DNA of 64,000 nucleotides from Archangiaceae bacterium (GTDB taxonomy: Bacteria; Myxococcota; Myxococcia; Myxococcales; Myxococcaceae), in assembly GCA_016714225.1 (NCBI GenBank), contig JADJNS010000007.1, positions 124,001 through 188,000 on the forward strand. The letters are read 5' to 3'. The position numbers were made by a program, and so were the translations under genes. The notes below the pieces were generated by a model. It was not told the DNA's origin. It did no database searches and saw only the letters and a list, made by a program, of their open reading frames with translations. This document shows positions 1-8,917 of this stretch, in pieces; position 1 is the stretch's first letter, and the number at the start of each line of letters is the position of its first letter.

Positions 1-18
1 AACAGGAGGAGGAACGCA

Positions 19-1359
19 ATGCAGCGACGAACGATGCGGTGGTCAGCGCTCGCGGTGGGGGCCCTGGCGGCGGCGTGTGGCACCCCGACCCCGACCCCAA
101 ACCCCGAGGTCACCTACTACCGGGACGTGGCTCCGCTGGTCAGCCAGAAGTGCCTGGGCTGCCACCAGGCCGGCGGCGTGGCCCCGCTGCAGCTCGAGAC
201 CTACGCGCAGCTGAAGACCAACGCCGCGTCGGTCGCCGCGCAGGTCAGCAGCAAGCGCATGCCGCCGTACCTGGTGACCCACGACGGCACCTGCGGCAAC
301 TTCGAGGCGCAAGAGACCCTGAGCGACGCTCAGATCGCCACCCTCACCAGGTGGGCCGAATCGGAGATGGTCGAGGGTGACCTGACCCACATCGACAAGC
401 CTTCGATCACCCACCTGGACGGCGCGACCACCGAGGTGAAGACGCCCAACCTGGTGCCGGTGGCGCAGGGCGGGCAGCTGGCCGAGCTCGACGAATACCG
501 CTGCTACGTCGCCGAGGTGCCGGCGGGCCAGGCGGGGTACCTCACCGGCTACGAGGTGACCCCGGGCAACGCGGCGCTGGTGCACCACGTGCTGGGCTTC
601 GTGATCGACCCCGCGAAGCAGGTGACGGGTGGCCACACCAACGCCGAGGTGATGGCGGCGCTCGACGCGCAAGACCCCGACCGCACCGGCTGGCCCTGCT
701 ACGGGCTCGCCGGCGACGGGGTGGCGGTCGAGTCGGTGCCCATCTCGTGGGCGCCCGGCCAGGGCCCGGTGAGCTACCCGACGGGCGTGGGCGCCGCGCT
801 CAAGGCGACCGACAAGCTGGTGCTGCAGGTGCACTACAACCTCGCCGACCCCAGCGTGCGCGGCCAGAGCGACCAGACCGCGGTGAAGCTGCGGGTGGCG
901 CCCACGGTGCAGCGCAAGGTGGCCTTTCTCTTCTACGACCCGCTGCTCAACTCGCTGTTCTCGCAGCAGCCGACGGTGATCGCGCCGCACGACCCCCACG
1001 CGAAGCTGTCGTGGGACAGCACGCTGGGCGCCGAGTTCCCGTACCTGAGCCCCCTGCCCTACGTCGACCTGATCGGCGTGCTGCCGCACATGCACGGCCG
1101 CGGGGTGAAGCAGCAGCTGTCGGTCGGTGACGCGAACAACACCCTGGCCTGCGCCGCCGACGTGCAGCGGTGGGACTTCGGGTGGCAGAAGGTCTACTTC
1201 TACTCGGGCACGCCGACCCGCCTGACCAAAGACAGCCGCATCGGCATCTCGTGCGAGTGGGACACGTCTCACGACGAGCAGGCGGTGCTGCCGGGCTGGG
1301 GCACACGCAACGAAATGTGCCTCACGGTGATGATGGTGGCGCTGCCCGAAGGCATCTGA
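19..1359 (+). CDS. Cytochrome c / copper type II monooxygenase-like lipoprotein
   Basis: The 446-residue product is an exported lipoprotein with an Ala-rich signal and lipobox cysteine near residue 20 (AAACGTPTP). The N-terminal third is cytochrome c-like, with a CLGCH heme site at residues 45-49. The rest matches the ascorbate-dependent copper type II monooxygenase fold (PHM/DBM family). All expected copper ligands are visible: His189-His190, His272 in QVHYN, His357 and His359 in PHMHG, and Met433 in NEMC. It probably does redox chemistry at the cell surface or in the periplasm, with the heme domain as electron relay; the substrate is unknown. A strong AGGAGGAGG Shine-Dalgarno at 4-12 supports this start. 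It converges on the subtilisin-like gene with 11 bases between them. Confidence 0.85.
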   Translation: MQRRTMRWSALAVGALAAACGTPTPTPNPEVTYYRDVAPLVSQKCLGCHQAGGVAPLQLETYAQLKTNAASVAAQVSSKRMPPYLVTHDGTCGNFEAQETLSDAQIATLTRWAESEMVEGDLTHIDKPSITHLDGATTEVKTPNLVPVAQGGQLAELDEYRCYVAEVPAGQAGYLTGYEVTPGNAALVHHVLGFVIDPAKQVTGGHTNAEVMAALDAQDPDRTGWPCYGLAGDGVAVESVPISWAPGQGPVSYPTGVGAALKATDKLVLQVHYNLADPSVRGQSDQTAVKLRVAPTVQRKVAFLFYDPLLNSLFSQQPTVIAPHDPHAKLSWDSTLGAEFPYLSPLPYVDLIGVLPHMHGRGVKQQLSVGDANNTLACAADVQRWDFGWQKVYFYSGTPTRLTKDSRIGISCEWDTSHDEQAVLPGWGTRNEMCLTVMMVALPEGI

Positions 1360-1370
1360 CGGCGCACCCG

Positions 1371-3464
1371 TCAGGGCTGGAGCAGCAGGTCGCTGTCGGC
1401 CGAGAAGACCTCGCTGCTCTGGCCGTCCCACAGGTCGAAGGCGACGGTGAGCGACTTCACGTCGTCTTGTGCCACCCCCAGCTCGACCCGCTCGAACGCG
1501 TAGACCGCCCCGGCCTGCATCTTCAGACCGTCGAGCACCACGTCGATCTCGTCGTTGACGGTGACCACGGGGATGCCGAGAAACGAGCGCCCGAACGAGT
1601 CGTCGAGGCTCAGCACCACGGTGTAGGTACCCAGGCCGTCGGGCTTCACGTAGCAGAGCGGACACGGGTTCGAGCCCGGCTGCGGCCCCGAGAGCGGCAG
1701 CGCGGACACTGCCGGGTGCTGCCGCGAAGGGCAGACGCTCGAGGAGTACCAGGGAACCGTCGAGAGCACCCGGTGCCGCCGGCACTCGGCGAGCGGAGCC
1801 AGCTCGTACAGCCCGGTGCCGAGATCGAGGTGCTGGCCGCCGTCTTCGACGTCGGCGCGAGCCTGCGCCGGCAGCGACGGAGCGATGCCCGAGCCGGCCG
1901 GGCGCACGGTGCAAGACGGAGCGGGTGGGCAGCGCGCCCCGCCAGAGCCGCAGGCGGCGAGCAGCGCCGCGCACTGGCTCACCCGCGCCACCTGGCGCGC
2001 CGGCGAGCCCACCGGCAGCGGGCAGCCGCCGTCGGTCGAGCCGAGGCAGAACTGCGCCGGCTGGCCGAGCCCCACCGCCGAGGCGTGCACCAACGCCATC
2101 AGGTCGGGGCCGCTCAGCTCGGGGCGCAGCGCCCAGATGGAAGCTGCGACTCCGCTGGTTACCGCGGCGGCCGCGGACGAGCCGGTGAGCATCGCGGTGG
2201 GCACACCCGCGACCCCCTCGGCGACGGCGTGGCGGCCCGGGGCGGCGAGGCGCGGCATGCCGCCCGGCCGCACGTTGTACAGGCGCGTGTCGTCGGGCTC
2301 GAGCCCACCCACCGCGTGAACCAGCGGCGCGTAGACCCCGGGGCCGCCGAACAGCGGCCGCGAAGCCGGCCAGCCCGCCGCGTAGCCCGCCCCCTCTTCG
2401 GCCGCGCACTCGGCGGGCGTCGGGGCCGGCTTCTGCTCCCAGGCGGCGGGGACCAGGGGCCCATTCACCGGGTCGGGCCCGAAGGGATCATTTCCGGCGG
2501 CGGCCACCACCACCGCGCCCCAGCAATCGGCGTGAACGATGGCCGAGCGCACCGCCTGCACCGCCGCCGGCAGGCTCTCGGGCAGGTTGTAGTCGCCGCC
2601 GAAGGGCGGCTCCCAGCCCAGGCTCAGGTTCACGACGAGGCGCGCCTCGGTGAGCGTCGGTCGGTTGGCGAGCTGCCAGTCGCGCACCGCGCCGTAGAGC
2701 GCGACCGCGGTCTCCGACTGGAACCCCAGGTAGCCGCCCGACACCGGGTCGACGGTGGTGCGCGAGAGGCGCGGCAGCGCCAGGTGGGTGGCGATTCGCA
2801 GCGAGCAGCCGCCGGGCCCCGAGCACCCCAGCTCACGCACCAGCTCGGCCACCGCCTGCCCGTGCCCGGCGCGATCGGCCGGAGTGGAGATCGGGTCGAG
2901 CCCGTCGGGGGCAGAGTCGACCACCGCCACCCGCACCGGCACGGGCGACCCGCCGACCGCCACCCGCCCCTCTTGCGCCTGAAAGTCGGCACGCAGGGTC
3001 GGCCAGGCGGCGGCGACCGCCGCGCTGCCCGAAGGCGAGGTCACCGCGCAGTCGCGATCGCGCCGCGCCACCCTGGCGTCGATGGCGCTCAGCGCCACGA
3101 GGTCGGGAGGGTGCCTCGCGAGGGGCTGCCACTGGTAGAGGCAGTAGCGTTGAAGCCCCGGCGGCACCGGCAGGCCGGGCACGTCGGGGAACAGGCGCGC
3201 CGGCACCCAATGGCCGAAGGCCGAGGTCGCGGCGCTCGGGCAGGCCGGCGCATGGGGGGTCGAGGGCAGCACCGCGACCCAGCGCTCATCGGCGCACGCG
3301 GTTGAGGGCGCGATAGGGGGTGAGACGGGCACGCAGGTCGAGGCACTGCTGGGGCAGGCGGCCGGCCCCGCGTCGAGCACCAGGGCCTGGGCCAGTGAAG
3401 CGCCCGAGCCGGGCGGAACCGCACAGCCCCCCACCAGCACAGCGACAGCGCAGAGCGTCTTCAT
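1371..3464 (-). CDS. Subtilisin-like (S8) serine peptidase lipoprotein
   Basis: This is a 697-residue predicted lipoprotein (LVGGC lipobox, Cys14) with a diverged S8 peptidase domain. The catalytic set can be traced: Asp183 in AVVDS, His201 in AGHGQAVAEL, an oxyanion-hole Asn in VVAAAGND and Ser430 in TGSSAAAAVTSG. The motifs differ from canonical HGTHVAG and GTSMAAP, so activity is likely but not certain. Roughly 150 residues before the Asp and 200 after the Ser are unassigned and contain many cysteines. The start at 3464 is preferred because AAGGAG lies five bases upstream; an in-frame ATG 42 bases earlier would bury the signal peptide. It begins 11 bases after the CHAT gene ends and is the last gene of the sigma/anti-sigma/CHAT operon, which suggests it is a substrate, partner or activator of the CHAT protein. 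Confidence 0.85.
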   Translation of the reverse strand: MKTLCAVAVLVGGCAVPPGSGASLAQALVLDAGPAACPSSASTCVPVSPPIAPSTACADERWVAVLPSTPHAPACPSAATSAFGHWVPARLFPDVPGLPVPPGLQRYCLYQWQPLARHPPDLVALSAIDARVARRDRDCAVTSPSGSAAVAAAWPTLRADFQAQEGRVAVGGSPVPVRVAVVDSAPDGLDPISTPADRAGHGQAVAELVRELGCSGPGGCSLRIATHLALPRLSRTTVDPVSGGYLGFQSETAVALYGAVRDWQLANRPTLTEARLVVNLSLGWEPPFGGDYNLPESLPAAVQAVRSAIVHADCWGAVVVAAAGNDPFGPDPVNGPLVPAAWEQKPAPTPAECAAEEGAGYAAGWPASRPLFGGPGVYAPLVHAVGGLEPDDTRLYNVRPGGMPRLAAPGRHAVAEGVAGVPTAMLTGSSAAAAVTSGVAASIWALRPELSGPDLMALVHASAVGLGQPAQFCLGSTDGGCPLPVGSPARQVARVSQCAALLAACGSGGARCPPAPSCTVRPAGSGIAPSLPAQARADVEDGGQHLDLGTGLYELAPLAECRRHRVLSTVPWYSSSVCPSRQHPAVSALPLSGPQPGSNPCPLCYVKPDGLGTYTVVLSLDDSFGRSFLGIPVVTVNDEIDVVLDGLKMQAGAVYAFERVELGVAQDDVKSLTVAFDLWDGQSSEVFSADSDLLLQP

Positions 3465-3475
3465 AGTCGTCTCCT

Positions 3476-6136
3476 TCACGGCGTGAATGCGCGAAAGGCG
3501 CGCCAATCTCGGCCTCCGGCGTCGCGGTCGGCATCGGCGGCACGCTGCAGCGCGCGCACCGCGGTCTCGGGGGTGGGGGCGGCGTCGGCGTAGAGCGAGC
3601 TCACCAGGCGCAGCGCGGCCGCGTCGGCCACGGTGCCCGTCGAGGCGATCACCACGCGCGCCCCCGCCGCCACGAAGGCCTGCGCGAGCCCCAGCGGCTC
3701 GGCGCCCCCGCGCGCGGCACGGGCAGTGTCGCAGCCCGACAGCACCACCAGCTCAGGCACCCGCGGCAGGGCGAGCACGTCGGCGGCGGTGAGCTGCCCG
3801 TCTGCCAGAGGCAGCCTCGCGTCCCACGCCGAGCTGTCGCCCACGCTGCCGTGCCCGGCATAGTGAAAGAGGTCGCTGCGCCCCAGCGCCTCGCGCACTG
3901 CCGGCGCCGACGCCGCCCGACCCGACAGCACCAGCGGCGCCGATTCCCGCAGCGCCTGACTCACCCCGGCCGCCTCGAGGCGGGCGAAGGGCAGGTCTCC
4001 TCGGGGGTCGGCCACCACCAGCGCCCCGCGGGTGGGAGCAGCGGGCTCGGCGGAGCTCCCCACGTCGAGCACGTAGTGCACCGGCAGCGCGTGCAGCAGC
4101 GGCGCGCCGTGCAAGGGCAGCGCGTGCACCTCGAGCTCTCTCACCCGGCCGTACGCCAGCACCCCCACCTGGGTGGCCGCGCTGAGCTCGCGCTCGAACG
4201 GCTCGAGCAGCGCCGCCGCCCACCCCTGCTCGTCGGCGACCGATGACGCGGTGAAGCTGCGCGCCGACACCGAGCCCGAGCTGGCGGCGAACGCCACCCA
4301 GCGGTCGCCGGCAGCTGGAAAAGCGAGCAGCCAGACCTCGCCGGCCGGCACCGCGGCCAGGTGCGGGGTGGCGGGTTCTCCCAGCGCGGCGAGGGCCTCG
4401 TCGAGGGCGCGTTCGAGCGCGGCGATGGTCGCGGCGCGGTCGCGCCGGGCCGCGGCGAGGCGCGCAGCGGGCAGCTTCCAGTCATCGGTGGCCGCGCGAT
4501 CGAGCCCGTCGCGCGCGGCGGTGTAGGCCGAGACGGCGACCGCCCAACGCGCCCGCGCGCCGGGCTCGAGGGCGGCGAGGCGCTCGGCCGATCGCTCCCA
4601 GCGCAGCGCGCGGGCGCGCGCGTGCCGGGCGGCCTCGAAGGCCTCGGCGGGCCTGCCCGCGTCGAGCAGCAGCTCGACCCGCTGGCGGGCGCTGCGATCT
4701 CGGGCGTCGAGCGACGCCCGAAGCCCGACGGGCAACGGTGCGCGAGCCCCTTCGGAGTCGAGCTCGCGCTCGGCGCGCGCCAGCGCGGCCAGGGCCCCGG
4801 CACGGTCGCCGGCAGCGGACAGCGCCTCGGCCTGGCCGGTGAGGCCGCGCCACGCCGCCTCGCTCGAGGCGCTGGCGAGCGCCAACGACTCGAGCCGCTT
4901 GAACTGCTTGAGGGCTTCGGCCGGGTGGCCGCGCGCGAGCTCGAGCCGGCCCTCGACGTCGACCCACCACGAGGCGAGGCGCCCGACGGTCTGGCCGCGC
5001 CGTGACGCCTTGAGCGCGGCGGCCACCCCGTCGAGATCGCCGCGCTGCAACGCCGCGAGCGCGAGGTCGAGGGTCGCGTTGGCAGCCTCGTTGGCGTTGG
5101 GGCAGCCGCTCTCGAAGAGCGTGAGTGCCTCTTGGAGCGCCGGCACCGCGTCTGCGGCGGCCTGCCCGGCCTCGCGCGCCGAGAGCCGGGCCCAGGCGAC
5201 GTTCACCAGCAAGCTCGCGCGATCGCAGACCGGCGCGGGGCCCTGCTGCGCCGAGAGGCGCTCGAGCCGCTCGAGCGCGGCGGCGAAGTCGCCGAGCTGA
5301 ACCCGCAACAGCGCCGAGACCTGCTCGAGCGCGTCGAGCTGCCGCTGCAGGCCCAGGCGCGTGGCGCGCTCTTCGCTGTCGGAGAAATGGCGCAGGGCGC
5401 CGCGGGCATCTGCTTCGGCTGAAGCGGCGAGGCCGAGGTAGTAGCCGGCTTGCGCCGCCCCTTCGGCGTAGAGCGAGAGCGCGTCGGAGGCCGACTCGAC
5501 CGCCCGGCGGGCCTCGGCAGGCTCGTGGCGCTCGACGTGCGCGAAGGCCCGCACCAACGCATCGTTCGCTTCGTCGCTGCGGGCGTGTGCCGCCCGGTGC
5601 ATGGCCTGCGCCCGGCCGAGCTGCACGATGGCTGCGTCGAGGTCGCCTGCAGCGAGCGCCAGCCGCGCGCGCAAGCTCATGGCCCGGGCCTGGTCGCGAG
5701 GAGCATCGAACCGGGTGGTGTCGAGCAGGGTCGCGGCGGCGTCGCGCGCTCCGCTCGCCTTGAGCCTTCGGGCCTCGACCAACGCGGGCGCCTCGACGAA
5801 GCGACCGAGCACCAATGACCAACGCGCACCCGAGGCCTCGGTCAGCTCGACGGCGCCGAGCCCGGGGTCGACGGTGGCGGTGAAGGCGACGCCGCGCTCG
5901 AGCGGGCGCGCGACGGCTTCGAGCCGGCGACCCGCAGCCGAGAGCTCGAGCGCCGCACCCTTCGGGGCGTCGACCCACAGCGAGAGCCGCTGCCCGGGCA
6001 CGACTTCGCAGCGGGGCCCCTCGAGGAGCGCCGCGCACCCGGCCACCTCGACCGAGAACGAGAACGGAGGTGGAGGCGAAGGCTCGGCGCAGGCGGCCAG
6101 CAGCACCGCCGAGAGCAGCCGAGCGCGCGACTTCAC
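3476..6136 (-). CDS. TPR-CHAT caspase-like lipoprotein
   Basis: The 886-residue protein starts with a lipoprotein signal (SAVLLAAC). It then has a short beta-rich segment, about 500 residues of helical TPR-like repeats and a C-terminal CHAT domain. CHAT domains are clan CD caspase-like cysteine peptidases, and the dyad is visible: His762 in FHYAGHGSVG and Cys802 in VVLSGCDTARA. The lipoprotein signal would place the protease outside the cytoplasm, unlike most described TPR-CHAT effectors. The start is GTG at 6136, overlapping the upstream stop by four bases (GTGA); the longer open frame before it lies inside the upstream gene. It is the third gene of the operon. The repeats probably bind a partner; substrate and trigger are unknown. 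Confidence 0.85.
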   Translation of the reverse strand: MKSRARLLSAVLLAACAEPSPPPPFSFSVEVAGCAALLEGPRCEVVPGQRLSLWVDAPKGAALELSAAGRRLEAVARPLERGVAFTATVDPGLGAVELTEASGARWSLVLGRFVEAPALVEARRLKASGARDAAATLLDTTRFDAPRDQARAMSLRARLALAAGDLDAAIVQLGRAQAMHRAAHARSDEANDALVRAFAHVERHEPAEARRAVESASDALSLYAEGAAQAGYYLGLAASAEADARGALRHFSDSEERATRLGLQRQLDALEQVSALLRVQLGDFAAALERLERLSAQQGPAPVCDRASLLVNVAWARLSAREAGQAAADAVPALQEALTLFESGCPNANEAANATLDLALAALQRGDLDGVAAALKASRRGQTVGRLASWWVDVEGRLELARGHPAEALKQFKRLESLALASASSEAAWRGLTGQAEALSAAGDRAGALAALARAERELDSEGARAPLPVGLRASLDARDRSARQRVELLLDAGRPAEAFEAARHARARALRWERSAERLAALEPGARARWAVAVSAYTAARDGLDRAATDDWKLPAARLAAARRDRAATIAALERALDEALAALGEPATPHLAAVPAGEVWLLAFPAAGDRWVAFAASSGSVSARSFTASSVADEQGWAAALLEPFERELSAATQVGVLAYGRVRELEVHALPLHGAPLLHALPVHYVLDVGSSAEPAAPTRGALVVADPRGDLPFARLEAAGVSQALRESAPLVLSGRAASAPAVREALGRSDLFHYAGHGSVGDSSAWDARLPLADGQLTAADVLALPRVPELVVLSGCDTARAARGGAEPLGLAQAFVAAGARVVIASTGTVADAAALRLVSSLYADAAPTPETAVRALQRAADADRDAGGRDWRAFRAFTP

Positions 6137-6891
6137 GGTGCGACCCGCTCGAACGGTACCCGGAGCACCACCACCGACCCGGGCGCGCCGGGGCCGGAGA
6201 GCCAGCCGAGCACCTGCTGGGGGCTCGGAGCGCGCGCAGGCCCCAGCACCAGCACCGCGAGGTACCTGCCCGGTGGCGAAGGCAGCAGCTGTTCGACCGG
6301 GCCCTCGACCTTCACCGCACCGGCGGCCGACACCTCGAGGGGCGGAGCCCACGAAAGTACCGTGCCCTCATGGACCAGGAAGGGGTGCACCGCCACGGGA
6401 GCAGCCACCTCGGTGGCTGGCGTCGCGATGAGCGTGAAGGTCGAGCCGTCTGAGAGCCGCGGCACCGGGTCGGGCACTGAGGCGCCGCGGACCTGCTGCT
6501 CACCGGTCAACGTCACCTGGTACGCAGGCAGCCCCGGGCCCGCGGTCGGCAGCAGCAGCACGAGCGACGCGGCCAGTGAGACGACTGCGGCGGCGCCCAC
6601 CACCACCCGACCCGCCCAGCGGCGCCGCGCCACCGGTGCGCGGCCCGGGCTGCGCAGCGCCGCGGCCTCGGGCGAGGCGAGCACCCGCTCGACGCCTGCG
6701 CTGCCGAGCGGGCGATAGAGCTCGAGCTTGAGCTTCACCTCGGGGTCGTACTCGGCCTGCAGCTCGAGCTCGCGCAAGAGCTCGGGGTCGAGCGTGCCGG
6801 CCGAGAGACGTTCGAAGAGCGCGTCGGCGCGCGCTCTCGCGGCCCGGGCGCGGGCGGTGCGGGCGAGCTGCTCGAGCAGCGGGTCGGTCAT
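6133..6891 (-). CDS. Single-pass membrane protein, candidate anti-sigma factor
   Basis: The 252-residue protein has an Arg/Ala-rich cytoplasmic N-terminus of about 90 residues, one membrane helix at about 95-115 and a periplasmic region of about 135 residues. No zinc-binding anti-sigma motif (HxxxCxxC) is present. The anti-sigma role is inferred from position and topology: its ATG overlaps the sigma-factor stop by four bases (ATGA), and its own stop overlaps the GTG of the CHAT gene. That arrangement fits a membrane sensor releasing the sigma factor on an envelope signal. It could instead be a structural partner of the CHAT lipoprotein. Confidence 0.7.
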   Translation of the reverse strand: MTDPLLEQLARTARARAARARADALFERLSAGTLDPELLRELELQAEYDPEVKLKLELYRPLGSAGVERVLASPEAAALRSPGRAPVARRRWAGRVVVGAAAVVSLAASLVLLLPTAGPGLPAYQVTLTGEQQVRGASVPDPVPRLSDGSTFTLIATPATEVAAPVAVHPFLVHEGTVLSWAPPLEVSAAGAVKVEGPVEQLLPSPPGRYLAVLVLGPARAPSPQQVLGWLSGPGAPGSVVVLRVPFERVAP

Positions 6892-7613
6892 GGCACCGTC
6901 TCGGTGAGAGGGGCCTCTGCGGTGAGCTCTGCGCACAGCTCGCGGGCGAGGCGGCCGAGCCGGCTGCGCCAGGCATAGACGGCGTCGCGCTGCATGCCGG
7001 TCTCGGCACAGATCTCGGGCACCGGGCGCTGCGAGATGAAGAGCAGCTCGAAGAGCTTGAGGCCCAGCGGGCTCAGCCGCTCGGTGACCCGGTCGAGCAG
7101 GCGCTCGAGCAGCTGCTGCGACTCGATGCGCAGCTCGAAGTTGCCCTCGTCGCTGCGGTCGAGGTGCTCGTCGAGGGTGGGGTCTTCCGTCCACGGGTTG
7201 CGGCGGGCGACGCGCATGATCGAGGCGACCTCGCGGTCGGCGACGAACCCGACGAAGCCGTGGAGCGAGAGCCCGCGCGCGGCGCTCCACGAGCGGAGCA
7301 CGCGGCCGCGATCGGCGAGGAGCGACAGCATCACGTCGTGAGAGAGGTCTTCGATCTCCTGGCGGGGGCTGCGCCCCGACGCGCGGGGTGCGCGACGCAG
7401 CAGGGCTCGCGCCACGCGGCCCTGAATCACCGGCAGCAGCTCGGCGGTCAGCTCGCCCAGGGCGACGACATCGCCACCCAGGGCCAGCGCAACGGCGCGT
7501 GCGTCGTCTCGAGCCACAGAGGTCGGGCAATGTACGACCCGCGGGTCTCGCTGAGAACTGACTTCGCGCGCGCGCACGCGGGGGGTTCGCGGCGGGCCAT
7601 TCGAATCTGACAT
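6888..7613 (-). CDS. ECF-like RNA polymerase sigma factor
   Basis: The protein has up to 241 residues and two sigma-70-type regions. A region-2-like helix pair (LSHDVMLSLLADRGRVLRSW and the following FVGFVADREVASIMR) is followed by a region-4-like helix-turn-helix (LSPLGLKLFELLFISQ, then VPEICAETGMQRDAVYAWRS). It would direct polymerase to a small regulon, probably including its own operon. The start is uncertain: the ATG at 7613 has GGAG only two bases away, and a shorter form starting near SVARDD would still contain region 2. It heads a four-gene operon with a membrane protein, a CHAT lipoprotein and a subtilisin-like lipoprotein. It diverges from the Cys-rich lipoprotein gene across 102 bases that should hold both promoters. 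Confidence 0.8.
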   Translation of the reverse strand: MSDSNGPPRTPRVRAREVSSQRDPRVVHCPTSVARDDARAVALALGGDVVALGELTAELLPVIQGRVARALLRRAPRASGRSPRQEIEDLSHDVMLSLLADRGRVLRSWSAARGLSLHGFVGFVADREVASIMRVARRNPWTEDPTLDEHLDRSDEGNFELRIESQQLLERLLDRVTERLSPLGLKLFELLFISQRPVPEICAETGMQRDAVYAWRSRLGRLARELCAELTAEAPLTETVP

Positions 7614-7715
7614 CTCTCCGAAAGATTTCGGGCCCGGTCAGATGGCGCGGGTCGGTCGCGAATCACCGGTGCCGGCGCCGCGGGAATTCACCCGCGCCCG
7701 CATGGGAGAGAAGAC

Positions 7716-8906
7716 ATGACGACTGCGATGAAGCGCGGCGAGGCCCTGATGGGCCTCTGCCTGGCGCTGCTGACCGCCTGCGGCACCACCACGGCGCCCC
7801 CCGAAGCCGCGCCCCGCGCCGAGGCGGCGCGCAGCGATGCGCTGCTGGCGTTGAACTGCCAACCGCCAGCGAGCTCGATTCCCTACTGCCCGGCGGGCTG
7901 GGCGGGCTGCGGCAGCCAGGGCGGGCTCAAGCCGCTGTGTTGCTACGACGACTCGTTCGGAGCGAACTGCCTGAGCGACCCGAACGGCAACGTGGTGGTC
8001 TGCCAGCCGGGTCAGGTGCGCTGCGGAATCAACTGCGCCGCGAGCCTGACGACCGCCGACTGTTCGGACCCGACGTTGCAGGGGCACTGCCAGATGCTCT
8101 ACGCGAACCCGGGCCTGTGTTGGGGCAACTGCTACGACACCACCACCTCGTATTGCGACGGCAACATCGTCTGCCCGCTGGGCACCGACTGCAGCCCCGG
8201 CGGCTCGACGCAGTGCCCGCCGGGCCAGAAGAAGTGCGGCGACACGTGCTACTCGCCGTCGACGCAGAGCTGCCACGCGGGGGTGGTGTGCGGGCTCGAG
8301 CAGCTGCAGTGCGGTGGCACCTGCTTCACCCCGGGTGGCCAGTGGGCGTGCTTCAAGAACGTGCTGTGCGACCGCACCCAGTACGACGACTCGTGCGGCG
8401 GCGTCTGCATCAACACCGCGACCGACCACTGCGTCGACGGGGTGCCCTGCCCGCTCGCCAAAGACGGCGTGTGCGGAGGCCGCTGCTTCAAGAAGTCAGA
8501 GAAGAACTGCTGCGGCGGCAGCGACCTCTACGACCCCGACGTCGCCAGCTGCTGCAACGGCGAGGTCTACTCGGGTGACGTGACCGCGTCGTGCGGCCAG
8601 TGCGTGTACGCGCACTCCCAGCCGATGGGCGGCTCGTGCCACACCGACCTCGAGTGCTCGGTGGGCAAGTGCAGCAACCTCGCGTGCGGCCTCGGCGGCG
8701 AGTGCGTCTGCGACGGCGACGCCGACTGCGGCGCGGGCATGTGGTGCGACCAGGGCACGCTGAGCATCGGCAAGAACGTGTGCAAGTCGCTCAAGTCGGA
8801 GGGTGACGTGTGCACCCGCGGGGGGCAGTGCGCGAGCAACTGCTGCAAGCTGCACCTCGCCACCAACCCGTTCTCGCCGGTCTGCCGACCGGCAGACAAG
8901 TGCTGA
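7716..8906 (+). CDS. Cys-rich secreted lipoprotein
   Basis: The 396-residue product has a lipoprotein signal (LALLTACG) and more than 50 cysteines in repeated short loops such as GVCGGRC, CGGTC and NCCGG. The C-terminal 80 residues (GSCHTDLECSVGKC and following) resemble the Dickkopf N-terminal Cys-rich/EGF-like segments common in myxobacterial surface proteins. A disulfide-rich surface protein is the likely role; binding partner and function are unknown. GGGAG lies a few bases before the ATG. It is followed after 11 bases by another exported protein on the same strand, so the two are probably co-expressed. Confidence 0.8.
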   Translation: MTTAMKRGEALMGLCLALLTACGTTTAPPEAAPRAEAARSDALLALNCQPPASSIPYCPAGWAGCGSQGGLKPLCCYDDSFGANCLSDPNGNVVVCQPGQVRCGINCAASLTTADCSDPTLQGHCQMLYANPGLCWGNCYDTTTSYCDGNIVCPLGTDCSPGGSTQCPPGQKKCGDTCYSPSTQSCHAGVVCGLEQLQCGGTCFTPGGQWACFKNVLCDRTQYDDSCGGVCINTATDHCVDGVPCPLAKDGVCGGRCFKKSEKNCCGGSDLYDPDVASCCNGEVYSGDVTASCGQCVYAHSQPMGGSCHTDLECSVGKCSNLACGLGGECVCDGDADCGAGMWCDQGTLSIGKNVCKSLKSEGDVCTRGGQCASNCCKLHLATNPFSPVCRPADKC

Positions 8907-8917
8907 GGGTGAACACC

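Noticed and set aside
43..2409. Long minus-strand open frame (788 codons)
   Set aside because: It is antisense to the copper-monooxygenase gene and the protease gene, is Arg/Gly-rich and shows no domain. GC-rich DNA leaves such frames open.
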